64,000 bases of DNA from Kitasatospora sp. NBC_01266 (lineage in GTDB: Bacteria; Actinomycetota; Actinomycetes; Streptomycetales; Streptomycetaceae): NCBI RefSeq assembly GCF_036242395.1, contig NZ_CP108458.1, positions 992,001 to 1,056,000 of the forward strand, written 5' to 3'. The number at the start of each line of letters is the position of its first letter. Within the stretch, counting starts at the first letter, position 1. Below the pieces are notes generated by a model, which made no database searches, was not told where the DNA came from, and saw only the letters and a list, made by a program, of their open reading frames with translations. This document shows, piece by piece, positions 1 to 8,586 of the stretch. The translations under genes were made by a program, and so were the position numbers.

Positions 1-159
1 CTTGGTCTCCGGCAGCAGCAGACCGATCTTGATCGCGGCCGTCGAGCCGGTGGCGACCGCGCGGCTGCCGGCGCTCTTGGCGATGCCGCAGGCGCTCGCA
101 CCGGCGGCCAGGCACAGGACGGCGGCGACGACGGCCGCTCGACGCGGAGCGATCTTCAT
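1..159 (-). CDS. Sugar ABC transporter substrate-binding lipoprotein (N-terminal fragment)
   Basis: Only the first 53 codons are present; the gene runs out of the window at base 1. The ATG at 159 has a GGGAGG ribosome site about 8 bases upstream. The product starts with a basic and hydrophobic signal peptide ending in ASAC, a relaxed lipobox. The mature protein soon reads IKIGLLLPETK, the first beta strand typical of periplasmic-binding-protein sugar receptors of the xylose/ChvE type. It would sit outside the membrane and deliver a sugar to an ABC permease encoded to the left. The exact sugar cannot be told from this fragment. Confidence 0.75.
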   Translation of the reverse strand, partial: MKIAPRRAAVVAAVLCLAAGASACGIAKSAGSRAVATGSTAAIKIGLLLPETK

Positions 160-279
160 AAGGCTGCCTCCCGTGGACCGGTCACCCCCGACTCTCGAGT
201 CTGCGAAGCCGGGGACGGCCCTCACCAGCCGGACTGCGCCGTACGGGAGGCGGCGTCACCCTCTTGATGGCGGGTCGCG

Positions 280-335
280 GGCAGGGGCACGGGCACGGGC
301 ACGGGCAGGGGCAGGGGCAGGGGCAGGGGCAGGGC
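280..335. repeat. Hexanucleotide tandem repeat (GGGCAC/GGGCAG)n
   Basis: About nine 6-base units: three GGGCAC-type copies followed by five or six GGGCAG copies. They sit just past the stop codon of the lipoprotein at 343-1029, in the short gap before the leftmost gene. They encode nothing convincing. The sharp switch from CAC to CAG units suggests two separate expansions. The rest of 160-342 shows only the ribosome site of the leftmost gene. Confidence 0.8.
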
Positions 336-342
336 TGCCGGT

Positions 343-1029
343 CTACTGGGCGAGCGCGGTGGCCGCCTTGGCCCAGTTGGCGTGCAGCTGGTCCAGGTAG
401 GAGCGGGCCGCCGAGCCGGGTGCGGTGCCGTGGGCGAAGGCGAGCATGTTGCCCGCGCCGGCGTTGTAGCCCAGCGCCAGCAGCTCGTCCTTGGTGAGGG
501 CGGCGGTCGGGTGCGCGGGCAGCTGGGCGGCCAGGTCGTGCAGGAACCAGGCGGCGGCCTCGATCGCGAGGTCCGGGTCGTCGGGCAGCTCCTGCCAGCT
601 GCGGTTGGCGAAGTCGCGGCCGACCTTGGTGTCGTCGAAGGCCGCCTGGTGCATGTTGGCGATGCCGAAGGCGGCGTCCGGCTTCATCTTCTGCCAGGCC
701 CGCTCGAAGGCCGGGTCGTGCGGCTTGTAGGACTCGTTGTAGAGGATCGCCATCAGCAGCTGGGGGTCGATCCCGGCCTGGCCGGCCCGGGTGCGGACCT
801 GGGCGGCGAAGTTGGCCGGGTCGTAGGCGTTCGCGGACGGCGCCGCGGACGGGCTCGCGGACCCGGGCGCGCCGGGGCTCGCCGCGCCGGGTGACGCCGT
901 GGCGGCGCCCGGACGGGCCGCCCCGGCGCTCCCGGGGCCACTGCCGTGGCAGCCGTGCACCACGATCCCGAAGGCCAGCACCGCGACCATCCCGGCCACC
1001 GCCCGTCCGTACCTGCGCAACGCCCCCAC
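343..1029 (-). CDS. Lysozyme-fold (lytic transglycosylase-like) lipoprotein
   Basis: A 228-residue secreted lipoprotein. A hydrophobic signal (about residues 10-27) ends in VVHGC, a lipobox. A Ser/Pro/Ala-rich linker follows (about 28-65), then a lysozyme-fold domain. The segment QLLMAILYNESYKP carries a candidate catalytic glutamate, followed by AFGIANMHQAAF and LGYNAGAGNMLAFA, which match the SLT/goose-lysozyme motif order. It probably cleaves peptidoglycan glycan strands from the outer face of the membrane. The start is GTG at 1029. No operon partner is clear; the upstream GNAT gene is on the same strand about 45 bases away. Enzyme activity is inferred from motifs only. Confidence 0.72.
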   Translation of the reverse strand: MGALRRYGRAVAGMVAVLAFGIVVHGCHGSGPGSAGAARPGAATASPGAASPGAPGSASPSAAPSANAYDPANFAAQVRTRAGQAGIDPQLLMAILYNESYKPHDPAFERAWQKMKPDAAFGIANMHQAAFDDTKVGRDFANRSWQELPDDPDLAIEAAAWFLHDLAAQLPAHPTAALTKDELLALGYNAGAGNMLAFAHGTAPGSAARSYLDQLHANWAKAATALAQ

Positions 1030-1075
1030 CCGGCCTTCCGTCTCGATCTGCCACCGCCATCCTGCCTGATCGGCC

Positions 1076-1642
1076 TCAGTCCTGGAGCGCCCCGGGTGCC
1101 CGCCGCATCCGCAGGTTGGGCATCCGCTCCCGCCACAGCTCCCGCTCGCCGGTGAGCCGGAAGCCGTGGCGCCGGTAGAAGCGGATCGCCTGCTCGTTGT
1201 AGCCGGCGACCCAGAGCTGGATCGGCTCGGGCTGCGCCCAGGCGAGGAACCCGGTCATCAACTGCCGTCCGAGACCGAGGCCCTGGGCCGCCGTACGGAG
1301 GTACATCGGACCGAGCGTGACCCGCTGGTCAGCGGCGGTCTGCTGGTCGGACGCGGACCCGGGTCGCTCGCGCAGGCCGCACAGCACACCGACGATCGCC
1401 CCGCCCGACGCCTGCCGCACCACCCGGCAGTGGGCGCGCTGCGGCTCGGCGGCCGCCAGCACGAGGAACTCCCGCCAGCGGGCCACGCCCTCGGGGCTGA
1501 CCAGGTCACCGCGCTGGGTGCGGATCCAGGACTCGTCGATGCCGGTGGCCGGGTGGGGGTAGGTCTCCAGCCAGGCGGCGAGCTGCATCCGCCCGATGGC
1601 GGCGGCGTCCTCGGGGCTCGGAACGTCGATCAGATGGCGCAT
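1076..1642 (-). CDS. GNAT family N-acetyltransferase
   Basis: A 188-residue GNAT protein, cytoplasmic. The acetyl-CoA pyrophosphate loop is seen in AAQGLGLGRQLM (Q-x-x-G-x-G/A type). The C-terminal strand-helix NEQAIRFYRRHGF, with its F-Y-x-x-x-G-F signature, is the usual end of the GNAT fold. The N-terminal part (about 1-60) starts with acidic EDAAAIGRM and contains a W-rich segment seen in relatives that act on small amines or protein N-termini. The ATG at 1642 is the only sensible start. The substrate cannot be predicted and the neighbours give no help. Confidence 0.85.
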   Translation of the reverse strand: MRHLIDVPSPEDAAAIGRMQLAAWLETYPHPATGIDESWIRTQRGDLVSPEGVARWREFLVLAAAEPQRAHCRVVRQASGGAIVGVLCGLRERPGSASDQQTAADQRVTLGPMYLRTAAQGLGLGRQLMTGFLAWAQPEPIQLWVAGYNEQAIRFYRRHGFRLTGERELWRERMPNLRMRRAPGALQD

Positions 1643-1761
1643 CCCCGGATCATCGGGCCCGGCCCGGGGGCAGCGCCAGCGGGTTTCCGCCCGGCCCGCG
1701 CGGGGGCCGGGCGCGATTGAGCGGCCGGGGGCCGGGTAGGCGGACTGACGAGGTGACGATC

Positions 1762-1947
1762 ATGAGCATCCCCTTCCCGGCCGATCCGGACGCCGCGCCC
1801 CCGCACTCGCCGATCCCGCCGGACCCGCTGCCGCCCGTGCCCGGGCCGCCGGCGCCCCGGCCCCCGGTGCCGGGCCCCGACCCCACGGGTCCGCAACCGG
1901 GCGAGCCCGAGCCGGACGAACCGGCGGAACCGACCCTGCGCAACTGA
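1762..1947 (+). CDS. Small proline-rich protein
   Basis: A 61-residue protein, about a third proline, with Pro-Asp/Pro-Glu steps and an acidic C-terminal third. It has no signal peptide or membrane segment, so if made it is probably a disordered cytoplasmic protein. The start at 1762 was chosen because GAGGTGA lies 5-8 bases ahead; a longer frame from 1717 lacks a ribosome site. I do not recognise a family. Proline codons are naturally common in this GC-rich DNA, so a chance ORF is possible. Confidence 0.45.
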   Translation: MSIPFPADPDAAPPHSPIPPDPLPPVPGPPAPRPPVPGPDPTGPQPGEPEPDEPAEPTLRN

Positions 1948-2076
1948 CCGCGACCGGCGGTCCCGCGCGCCGCGGCCGCCCGGGGACGGCTGGCGCGCCT
2001 ACGGTGGACGCCGGGGCCGCTGCTCCGGGCGCCCCTCCGTGACTCGGACTGATCTTCGGACTGATCTGGAGAACCC

Positions 2077-2631
2077 ATGAGCAACACCCCCCTCACCGAG
2101 CTGACCGGCGAGTACGTGCTGGACCCGGCCCACACCAGGATCGGCTTCATGGCCCGGCACGCGATGGTGACCAAGGTTCGCGGCCACTTCAAGGAGTTCG
2201 AGGGCCGCGCGCACCTCGACGGCTCCGACCCGGCCAAGTCCACCGTGACCCTCACCATCAAGACCGCCAGCATCGACACCGGCAACGAGCAGCGCGACGG
2301 CCACCTGCGCACCAACGACTTCCTGGACGCGCCGGCCTTCCCCGAGATCGTCTTCGCCTCGACCGGCATCGAGGCACTGGGCGGCGACCGCTACCGGCTC
2401 AGCGGCGACCTCCGGATCAAGGAGGTGTCCCGGCCGGTCAGCCTGGACGTCGAGTTCGACGGCAGCGCCCGGGACCCGTACGGCAACCTGCGGGTGGGCT
2501 TCGAGGGCTCCACCGCGATCAGCCGCAAGGATTACGGCATCACCTGGAACGCCCCGCTGGAAGGCGGCGGCGTGCTGGTCGGCGACCGGGTGACGCTGGA
2601 GTTCGACGTCTCGGCGATCCGGCAGGACTGA
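2077..2631 (+). CDS. YceI family lipid-binding protein
   Basis: A 184-residue YceI-domain protein of normal family length. It opens with the family pattern GEYVLDPAHTRIGFMARHAMVTKVRGHF and continues with KTASIDTGNEQRDGHLRTNDF and the closing strand GVLVGDRVTLEFDVSA. YceI proteins form an elongated lipocalin-like barrel that binds polyisoprenoid lipids. This copy has no signal peptide, so it is probably cytoplasmic, as is common in actinomycetes. GGAG lies just before the ATG. It is a single-gene unit between opposed or unrelated genes. Confidence 0.93.
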   Translation: MSNTPLTELTGEYVLDPAHTRIGFMARHAMVTKVRGHFKEFEGRAHLDGSDPAKSTVTLTIKTASIDTGNEQRDGHLRTNDFLDAPAFPEIVFASTGIEALGGDRYRLSGDLRIKEVSRPVSLDVEFDGSARDPYGNLRVGFEGSTAISRKDYGITWNAPLEGGGVLVGDRVTLEFDVSAIRQD

Positions 2632-2685
2632 GGGACCGATCCGCCAGGGCTGAGGGACCGGTCCGCCGGGGCGCAGGGACCGGGC
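2628..2685. repeat. 22-bp direct repeat at the yceI stop
   Basis: Two 22-base copies (2628-2649 and 2650-2671) beginning CTGAGGGACCG differ at only a few positions; a partial third copy follows. The YceI TGA stop lies inside the first copy, so duplication of the gene end by slippage is a simple explanation. No hairpin strong enough to call a terminator is seen. Confidence 0.7.
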
Positions 2686-2735
2686 GCCGCACCCCGGACC
2701 GCCGTCGGGGGACAAGCGCCGGTTACCATCTCCCG

Positions 2736-3293
2736 GTGTCCCGTACCCAGCGCGCCCGGCGCGCCCTGCAGGCCCTGCCGGCGCCGGTCCGCTGGCTCGC
2801 GGCACCGCTGGTGCTGCTCGCCTGCACGGGCGCGGTCCTGATGACCGACGGCAGCTACCAGCCGCCGGTCACGGCGCCCGAGCCCCCCGCGCAGGTCGCC
2901 GGCTTCTGCGCCGCGCTGATCAAGGCACTGCCGTCGACCATGCTGGGCCACCCGCGGGCGGACCCGGCGAACTCCCCGTACGTCGCCGTCTGGCGGAGCT
3001 CACCCCGCACCGTACTGCGGTGCGGGGTGGCCCGGCCCAAGTCGCTGGACAGTCTGGCGAACCAGATGTCGATCGGGCCGAACGTCGACAACCTCCAGTG
3101 GTACCTGGAGAAGGACGGCCACGGCGGCTACCGCTTCACCACCACGCTGCGCGCCGCCTACGTCGAGGTGGCGGCGCCGGCCGGGGCCACCGTCAACGCG
3201 ACCGACGCGCTCGCCGTGGTCTCGCCGACCGTGCTGGCCAAGGTTCCCGACCTGAGCGGGCAGTTCGTCCCGGACCAGGACACCGAGCAGTAG
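2736..3293 (+). CDS. DUF3515 family membrane-anchored protein
   Basis: A 185-residue actinobacterial DUF3515 protein. A basic N-terminus leads into one hydrophobic segment (about residues 20-40, WLAAPLVLLACTGAVLM), which is either an anchor or a lipoprotein signal. The outside part has the family features: a Cys-containing LIKALPSTMLGH segment, YVAVW, then a hydrophobic strand ending VLRCGVARP. The two conserved cysteines could form a disulfide. The start is GTG at 2736. Relatives are often found near D-Ala-D-Ala ligase or thiL genes, but neither is nearby here. Function is unknown. Confidence 0.82.
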   Translation: MSRTQRARRALQALPAPVRWLAAPLVLLACTGAVLMTDGSYQPPVTAPEPPAQVAGFCAALIKALPSTMLGHPRADPANSPYVAVWRSSPRTVLRCGVARPKSLDSLANQMSIGPNVDNLQWYLEKDGHGGYRFTTTLRAAYVEVAAPAGATVNATDALAVVSPTVLAKVPDLSGQFVPDQDTEQ

Positions 3294-3331
3294 CGGTCCC
3301 GGGCCGCTGCGCCCGGTAGCGGTCCCGGGCC
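3290..3331. terminator. Repeat and small hairpin between convergent genes
   Basis: A 16-base direct repeat, GTAGCGGTCCCGGGCC, occurs at 3290-3305 and 3316-3331. The second copy can fold with the bases before it (GCCCGG at 3311-3316 against CCGGGC at 3325-3330). The site lies between the stops of the converging DUF3515 and LacI genes, so it may act as a weak two-way terminator. There is no T-tract, as usual in this kind of genome. Confidence 0.45.
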
Positions 3332-3334
3332 CGC

Positions 3335-4372
3335 TCAGCCGGAGTCGCGCACCACCAGCTCGGTGGGGAGCACCAGTTGGCGCCGGGGGCGGTGCGGGTC
3401 GGCGATCTCGTCCAGCAGCAGACGGACCATGGTGCGGCCGAGCTCCGCTATCGGCTGGCGCACGCTGGTCAGCGGCGGATCGGTGTGCCGGGCCACGATC
3501 GAGTCGTCGAAGCCGATCAGCGCGACGTCCTCGGGCACCCGGCGGCCGGCCGCGCGCAGCACCTGCAGCGCGCCGGCGGCCAGCACGTCGGAGGCGCAGA
3601 AGACCGCGTCCAGGTCGGGGGCGCGGTCCAGCAGTTCGCGCATCGCCGCCCGGCCGCCCTGCTCGGTGAAGTCGGCCAGGCCCACCAGCTCCGCCGCCTG
3701 CGGTTCCCCGGCCTCGGCCAGCGCGGCGCGGTAGCCGGCCAGCCGGGCCTCGGCGACCTCCATGTCCAGCGGCCCGGTGATGGTGGCGATCCGCTGCCGG
3801 CCGGCCGCCAGCAGGTGGCGCACGGCGGCGCGGGCGCCACCCAGGTTGTCGGCGGCGACATAGCTCAGCGACTCGTGGTCGGCGCGCCGCCCGGCCAGGA
3901 CGACGGGGATCCGCAACTCCTCCAGGGTGCTGGGCAGCGGGTCCTCGCGGTGCACGGCGACCAGCAGCACGCCATCCACCCGCTGGGCCCGCAGGTAGGC
4001 CGCGAGCCGGTCGCGCTCACGCTGGTCGCGGACCAGGATGAGCAGCAACTGCAGCTCCGAGTCGGACAGTTCGGCGCAGACCCCGCTGATGATGTCGGCG
4101 AAGTACGGCTCCGAGAAGAGCCTGGTCTCGGCCTCGGGCACCACCAGGGCGATCGCGTCCGTGCGCGAGGTGACCAGGGTGCGGGCGGCCCGGTTGGGGA
4201 CATAGCCGAGTTCGGCGACCGCCTGCTCTACGACGGCCCTGGTGCGGTCGCTGACCCGGGGCGAGCCGTTGATCACCCGGGACACGGTGCCCCGGCCGAC
4301 ACCGGCCAGCACGGCCACCTCCTCCAGGGTGGGCCGGCCGCTGCCGGGGCGGCGTGGTGCGGTGGAGCTCAT
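3335..4372 (-). CDS. LacI family transcriptional regulator (CebR-like)
   Basis: A 345-residue LacI regulator. The helix-turn-helix (about residues 13-60) reads TLEEVAVLAGVGRGTVSRVI with hinge-helix sequence GYVPNRAARTL. A sugar-binding periplasmic-type domain follows (about 70-340), including LIGFDDS and TSVRQPIAELGRTMVRLLLDEI. Wording across the whole protein is close to what I know of the cellobiose repressor CebR. A near-copy of the CebR operator lies about 90 bases upstream of the start, which suggests autoregulation. No sugar transporter or glycosidase lies beside it, so its target genes are probably elsewhere or to the left of the window. The inducer is inferred only from family resemblance. 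Confidence 0.93.
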   Translation of the reverse strand: MSSTAPRRPGSGRPTLEEVAVLAGVGRGTVSRVINGSPRVSDRTRAVVEQAVAELGYVPNRAARTLVTSRTDAIALVVPEAETRLFSEPYFADIISGVCAELSDSELQLLLILVRDQRERDRLAAYLRAQRVDGVLLVAVHREDPLPSTLEELRIPVVLAGRRADHESLSYVAADNLGGARAAVRHLLAAGRQRIATITGPLDMEVAEARLAGYRAALAEAGEPQAAELVGLADFTEQGGRAAMRELLDRAPDLDAVFCASDVLAAGALQVLRAAGRRVPEDVALIGFDDSIVARHTDPPLTSVRQPIAELGRTMVRLLLDEIADPHRPRRQLVLPTELVVRDSG

Positions 4373-4461
4373 CGATCACCTCGGGCGACGATCACGGGGC
4401 GGGGTCGGGCGGGGGCCATTGTGGCAGGCCAACCTGGGTGTTGGTTGTGAGCCACCGCCCC

Positions 4462-4475
4462 TGGGAGCGCGCCCA
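4462..4475. promoter_or_regulatory. CebR-like LacI operator
   Basis: The sequence TGGGAGCGCGCCCA differs at one base from the 14-base CebR operator TGGGAGCGCTCCCA known from streptomycetes. It lies about 90 bases upstream of the LacI-family gene at 3335-4372, in the gap before the PadR gene. Its place and palindromic shape fit an operator for that regulator. TTGACC starts two bases after it, but on the opposite strand to the LacI gene. Confidence 0.55.
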
Positions 4476-4521
4476 CTTGACCGGCCGGTCAGCCCGCCCC
4501 GCCGCTGGGCCGCCGGGGCCG

Positions 4522-5061
4522 TCAGGGCCGCGCGCCGTCCGGCAGGTCGGCCAGCGCCTCGGTGAGCCACTGGATCCAGAAGGTCTCCAGCCCGATGCCG
4601 GCCAGCAGCACCAGATGCTGCAACCGGTTCTGCTCCCCCGCCCGCTCGGCCGGGAAGTCCTTCCGCTCGATCGCCTGATAGTCCGTCAGTTGCTGCTCGT
4701 GCAACGTGAGATGACGCTCCAGCTCGGCCCGCAACCCGGGCGCGCCGACCACGGCGGCCGCCCGCAGCCGCAGCAGCAGCGGCTCGCGGACGGCCTTCGG
4801 GTCCTGGCTCTCGGCCACCCAGTCGACCAGCGCCGCCCGGCCGGCCGCCAGCACCTCGTACTCCTTGCGCTGCCCCCGGCTGGGCGGCTGCGGGACGGCC
4901 CGGATCAGCCCCGCCTGCTCCAACTTGCCGAGCTCGCGGTAGATCTGCTGGTGCGTGGCGGACCAGAAGAAGCCGATCGACTTGTCGAAGCGGCGCGTCA
5001 ACTCCAGCCCGGAGGAAGGCTTCTCCAGCAGGGCGGTGAGGATGGCGTGCGGCAGCGACAT
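4522..5061 (-). CDS. PadR family transcriptional regulator
   Basis: A 179-residue PadR protein of the two-domain (PF03551 plus C-terminal helical) type. The winged helix covers about residues 1-85 (MSLPHAILTALLEKPSSGLE, ATHQQIYRELGKLEQAGLI, KEYEVLAAGRAAL). The C-terminal helical domain (about 90-170) supports dimer formation. It follows the fadH-like gene on the same strand after a 12-bp stem hairpin and may control it. PadR proteins usually respond to phenolic or other small toxic compounds; the ligand here is unknown. Confidence 0.9.
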   Translation of the reverse strand: MSLPHAILTALLEKPSSGLELTRRFDKSIGFFWSATHQQIYRELGKLEQAGLIRAVPQPPSRGQRKEYEVLAAGRAALVDWVAESQDPKAVREPLLLRLRAAAVVGAPGLRAELERHLTLHEQQLTDYQAIERKDFPAERAGEQNRLQHLVLLAGIGLETFWIQWLTEALADLPDGARP

Positions 5062-5089
5062 GGCGGGATCCGGTCTCCTGGAGTGCGCG

Positions 5090-5123
5090 GGGTGCTGCTC
5101 GGAATCCTAGGCGAGCAGCACCC
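5090..5123. terminator. Perfect 12-bp hairpin between fadH and padR
   Basis: GGGTGCTGCTCG at 5090-5101 pairs perfectly with CGAGCAGCACCC at 5112-5123 across a 10-base loop. It lies downstream of the fadH stop and ahead of padR on the same strand. It could end fadH transcripts. Since PadR proteins bind inverted repeats near their own genes, an operator role is the alternative. Confidence 0.6.
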
Positions 5124-5144
5124 GCCCACCGGTGAATTATCAGC

Positions 5145-7220
<2,076 letters not shown>

Positions 7221-7256
7221 CTATGCAACTAGTTTCAAAACACGATCGGACAGCGC

Positions 7257-7664
7257 TCAGTCGTGCGCTTCGTCGTAGCGCTGCTGCGCCTGCCGGACCT
7301 GCGGCATCCGCTGCTCGACCAACCCGATCAGCAGCCGCAGCTGCTCGGCGACCTCGCGCCCCAGGCCGGTGAGGCAGTAGTCGACCCGCGGCGGGTTGGT
7401 CTGCTGCGCCTCGCGGTGCACCAGGCCGTCCCGCTCCAGCGCCTGAAGGGTCTGCGACAGCATCTTCTCGCTCACCCCGTCGACCCGGCGGCGCAGCTCG
7501 TTGAAGCGGAAGCTGCCGTCGAGCAGCGCGGCGAGCGTCAGGCTGCCCCAGGCGTGGGTGACGTCCTTCAGCACGTGCCGGGACGGGCAGGCGCGCCCGA
7601 ACACGTCGTAGGGCAACTCGTCGGCGCCCTGGCAGACGGTGGCTTCGGTGCTGTCAGTCGTCAT
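7257..7664 (-). CDS. HxlR family redox-type regulator
   Basis: A 135-residue HxlR winged-helix protein starting at the ATG at 7664; the frame stays open further upstream but without a ribosome site. The segment RACPSRHVLKDVTHAWGSL contains the conserved N-terminal cysteine used as a thiol switch in QorR/HypR-type members. The core FNELRRRVDGVSEKMLSQTLQALERDGL is the recognition part. It is divergent from the flavoprotein gene at 7784, and the two share a 119-base promoter region, so it most likely represses that gene until an electrophile or quinone oxidises it. That mechanism is inferred from family members. Confidence 0.9.
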   Translation of the reverse strand: MTTDSTEATVCQGADELPYDVFGRACPSRHVLKDVTHAWGSLTLAALLDGSFRFNELRRRVDGVSEKMLSQTLQALERDGLVHREAQQTNPPRVDYCLTGLGREVAEQLRLLIGLVEQRMPQVRQAQQRYDEAHD

Positions 7665-7783
7665 GCCAAGCAGTGTACGCGCGTAGGGCGCCATCCACTG
7701 GGTTGCGCTTTCAAAAAGATAGTGCTTTCCTTTCATCAGCACTTACCGAACGACACCGCATCACACCTTTCAGGAGCACCGCT

Positions 7784-8374
7784 GTGACCAGCCCCGTCAT
7801 CTCCATCGCCGTCCACTCCGGCTTCGGCCACACCGCCGTCATCGCCGAGGCCGTCCAGGCCGGCGCGCTGGAGGCCGGTGCCACCGTCCACCTGATCAAG
7901 GTCGACGAGATCACCGAGGCCCAGTGGGAGCTGCTGGACGCCTCGGACGCGATCGTCTTCGGCTCGCCCACCTACATGGGCGGCGCCTCCGCCGCCTTCC
8001 ACACCTTCGCCGAGGCCAGCGCCAAGCGCTGGTTCGCCGCCGCCTGGAAGGACAAGCTGGCGGCCGGCTTCACCAACTCCGGCTCCAAGAGCGGCGACAA
8101 GCTCGGCACCCTGCAGTTCCTCAGCATCTTCGCCGCCCAGCACGGCATGACCTGGGTCAGCCTGGGCCTGCACCCGGGCTGGAACGTCAGCACCGGCTCG
8201 GAGAACGACCTGAACCGGCTCGGCTTCTTCCTGGGCGCCGGCGCGCAGTCCAACAACGACCAGGGCACCGAGGGCGTGCACAAGGCGGACATCGCCACCG
8301 CCGAGCACCTGGGCCGCCGGGTGGCCGAGCAGACCAAGGTCTTCCTGGCCGGCAAGGCGGCGTCGGCCGTCTGA
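7784..8374 (+). CDS. WrbA-like flavodoxin-fold NAD(P)H:quinone reductase
   Basis: A 196-residue flavodoxin-fold protein. The FMN phosphate loop is seen at the start (IAVHSGFGHTAVIAEAV), followed by DAIVFGSPTYMGGASAAFHTF and TNSGSKSGDK, the flavin ring-binding segments of the WrbA family. Such enzymes reduce quinones by two electrons, or move electrons in reductive metabolism. The GTG at 7784 was chosen because AGGAG lies 9 bases ahead; a longer open frame from 7673 has no ribosome site and overlaps the divergent promoter. A perfect hairpin follows the gene. The HxlR regulator next door is the probable controller. Confidence 0.93.
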   Translation: MTSPVISIAVHSGFGHTAVIAEAVQAGALEAGATVHLIKVDEITEAQWELLDASDAIVFGSPTYMGGASAAFHTFAEASAKRWFAAAWKDKLAAGFTNSGSKSGDKLGTLQFLSIFAAQHGMTWVSLGLHPGWNVSTGSENDLNRLGFFLGAGAQSNNDQGTEGVHKADIATAEHLGRRVAEQTKVFLAGKAASAV

Positions 8375-8388
8375 GCCGAGCAACCCGG

Positions 8389-8435
8389 ACGCGGCGATGG
8401 CCGCCCCCCGCAGCGGGGGGCGGCCATCGCCGCGT
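8389..8435 (+). terminator. Perfect 23-bp stem-loop terminator
   Basis: Two 23-base arms (8389-8411 and 8413-8435) are exact reverse complements around a single central A; in practice the loop would be CAG. The stem is almost all G/C and starts 15 bases after the flavoprotein stop. TTCTG follows the second arm, the nearest thing to a T-tract. It is the strongest intrinsic terminator in the window. Confidence 0.85.
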
Positions 8436-8586
8436 TCTGAACGGGTGATTCCCAGGCGCTGTCCGTGCAGCTTTGGCAACTCTGTGTTACCAGAACGGCT
8501 AGCGTGAGCGCCCTGCCGCTCTGACCGGCGGACGCCGCGCGCGACTCCGGCACAGGAGCGGGCTGCCATCGCCGAAAGGGCAACTC

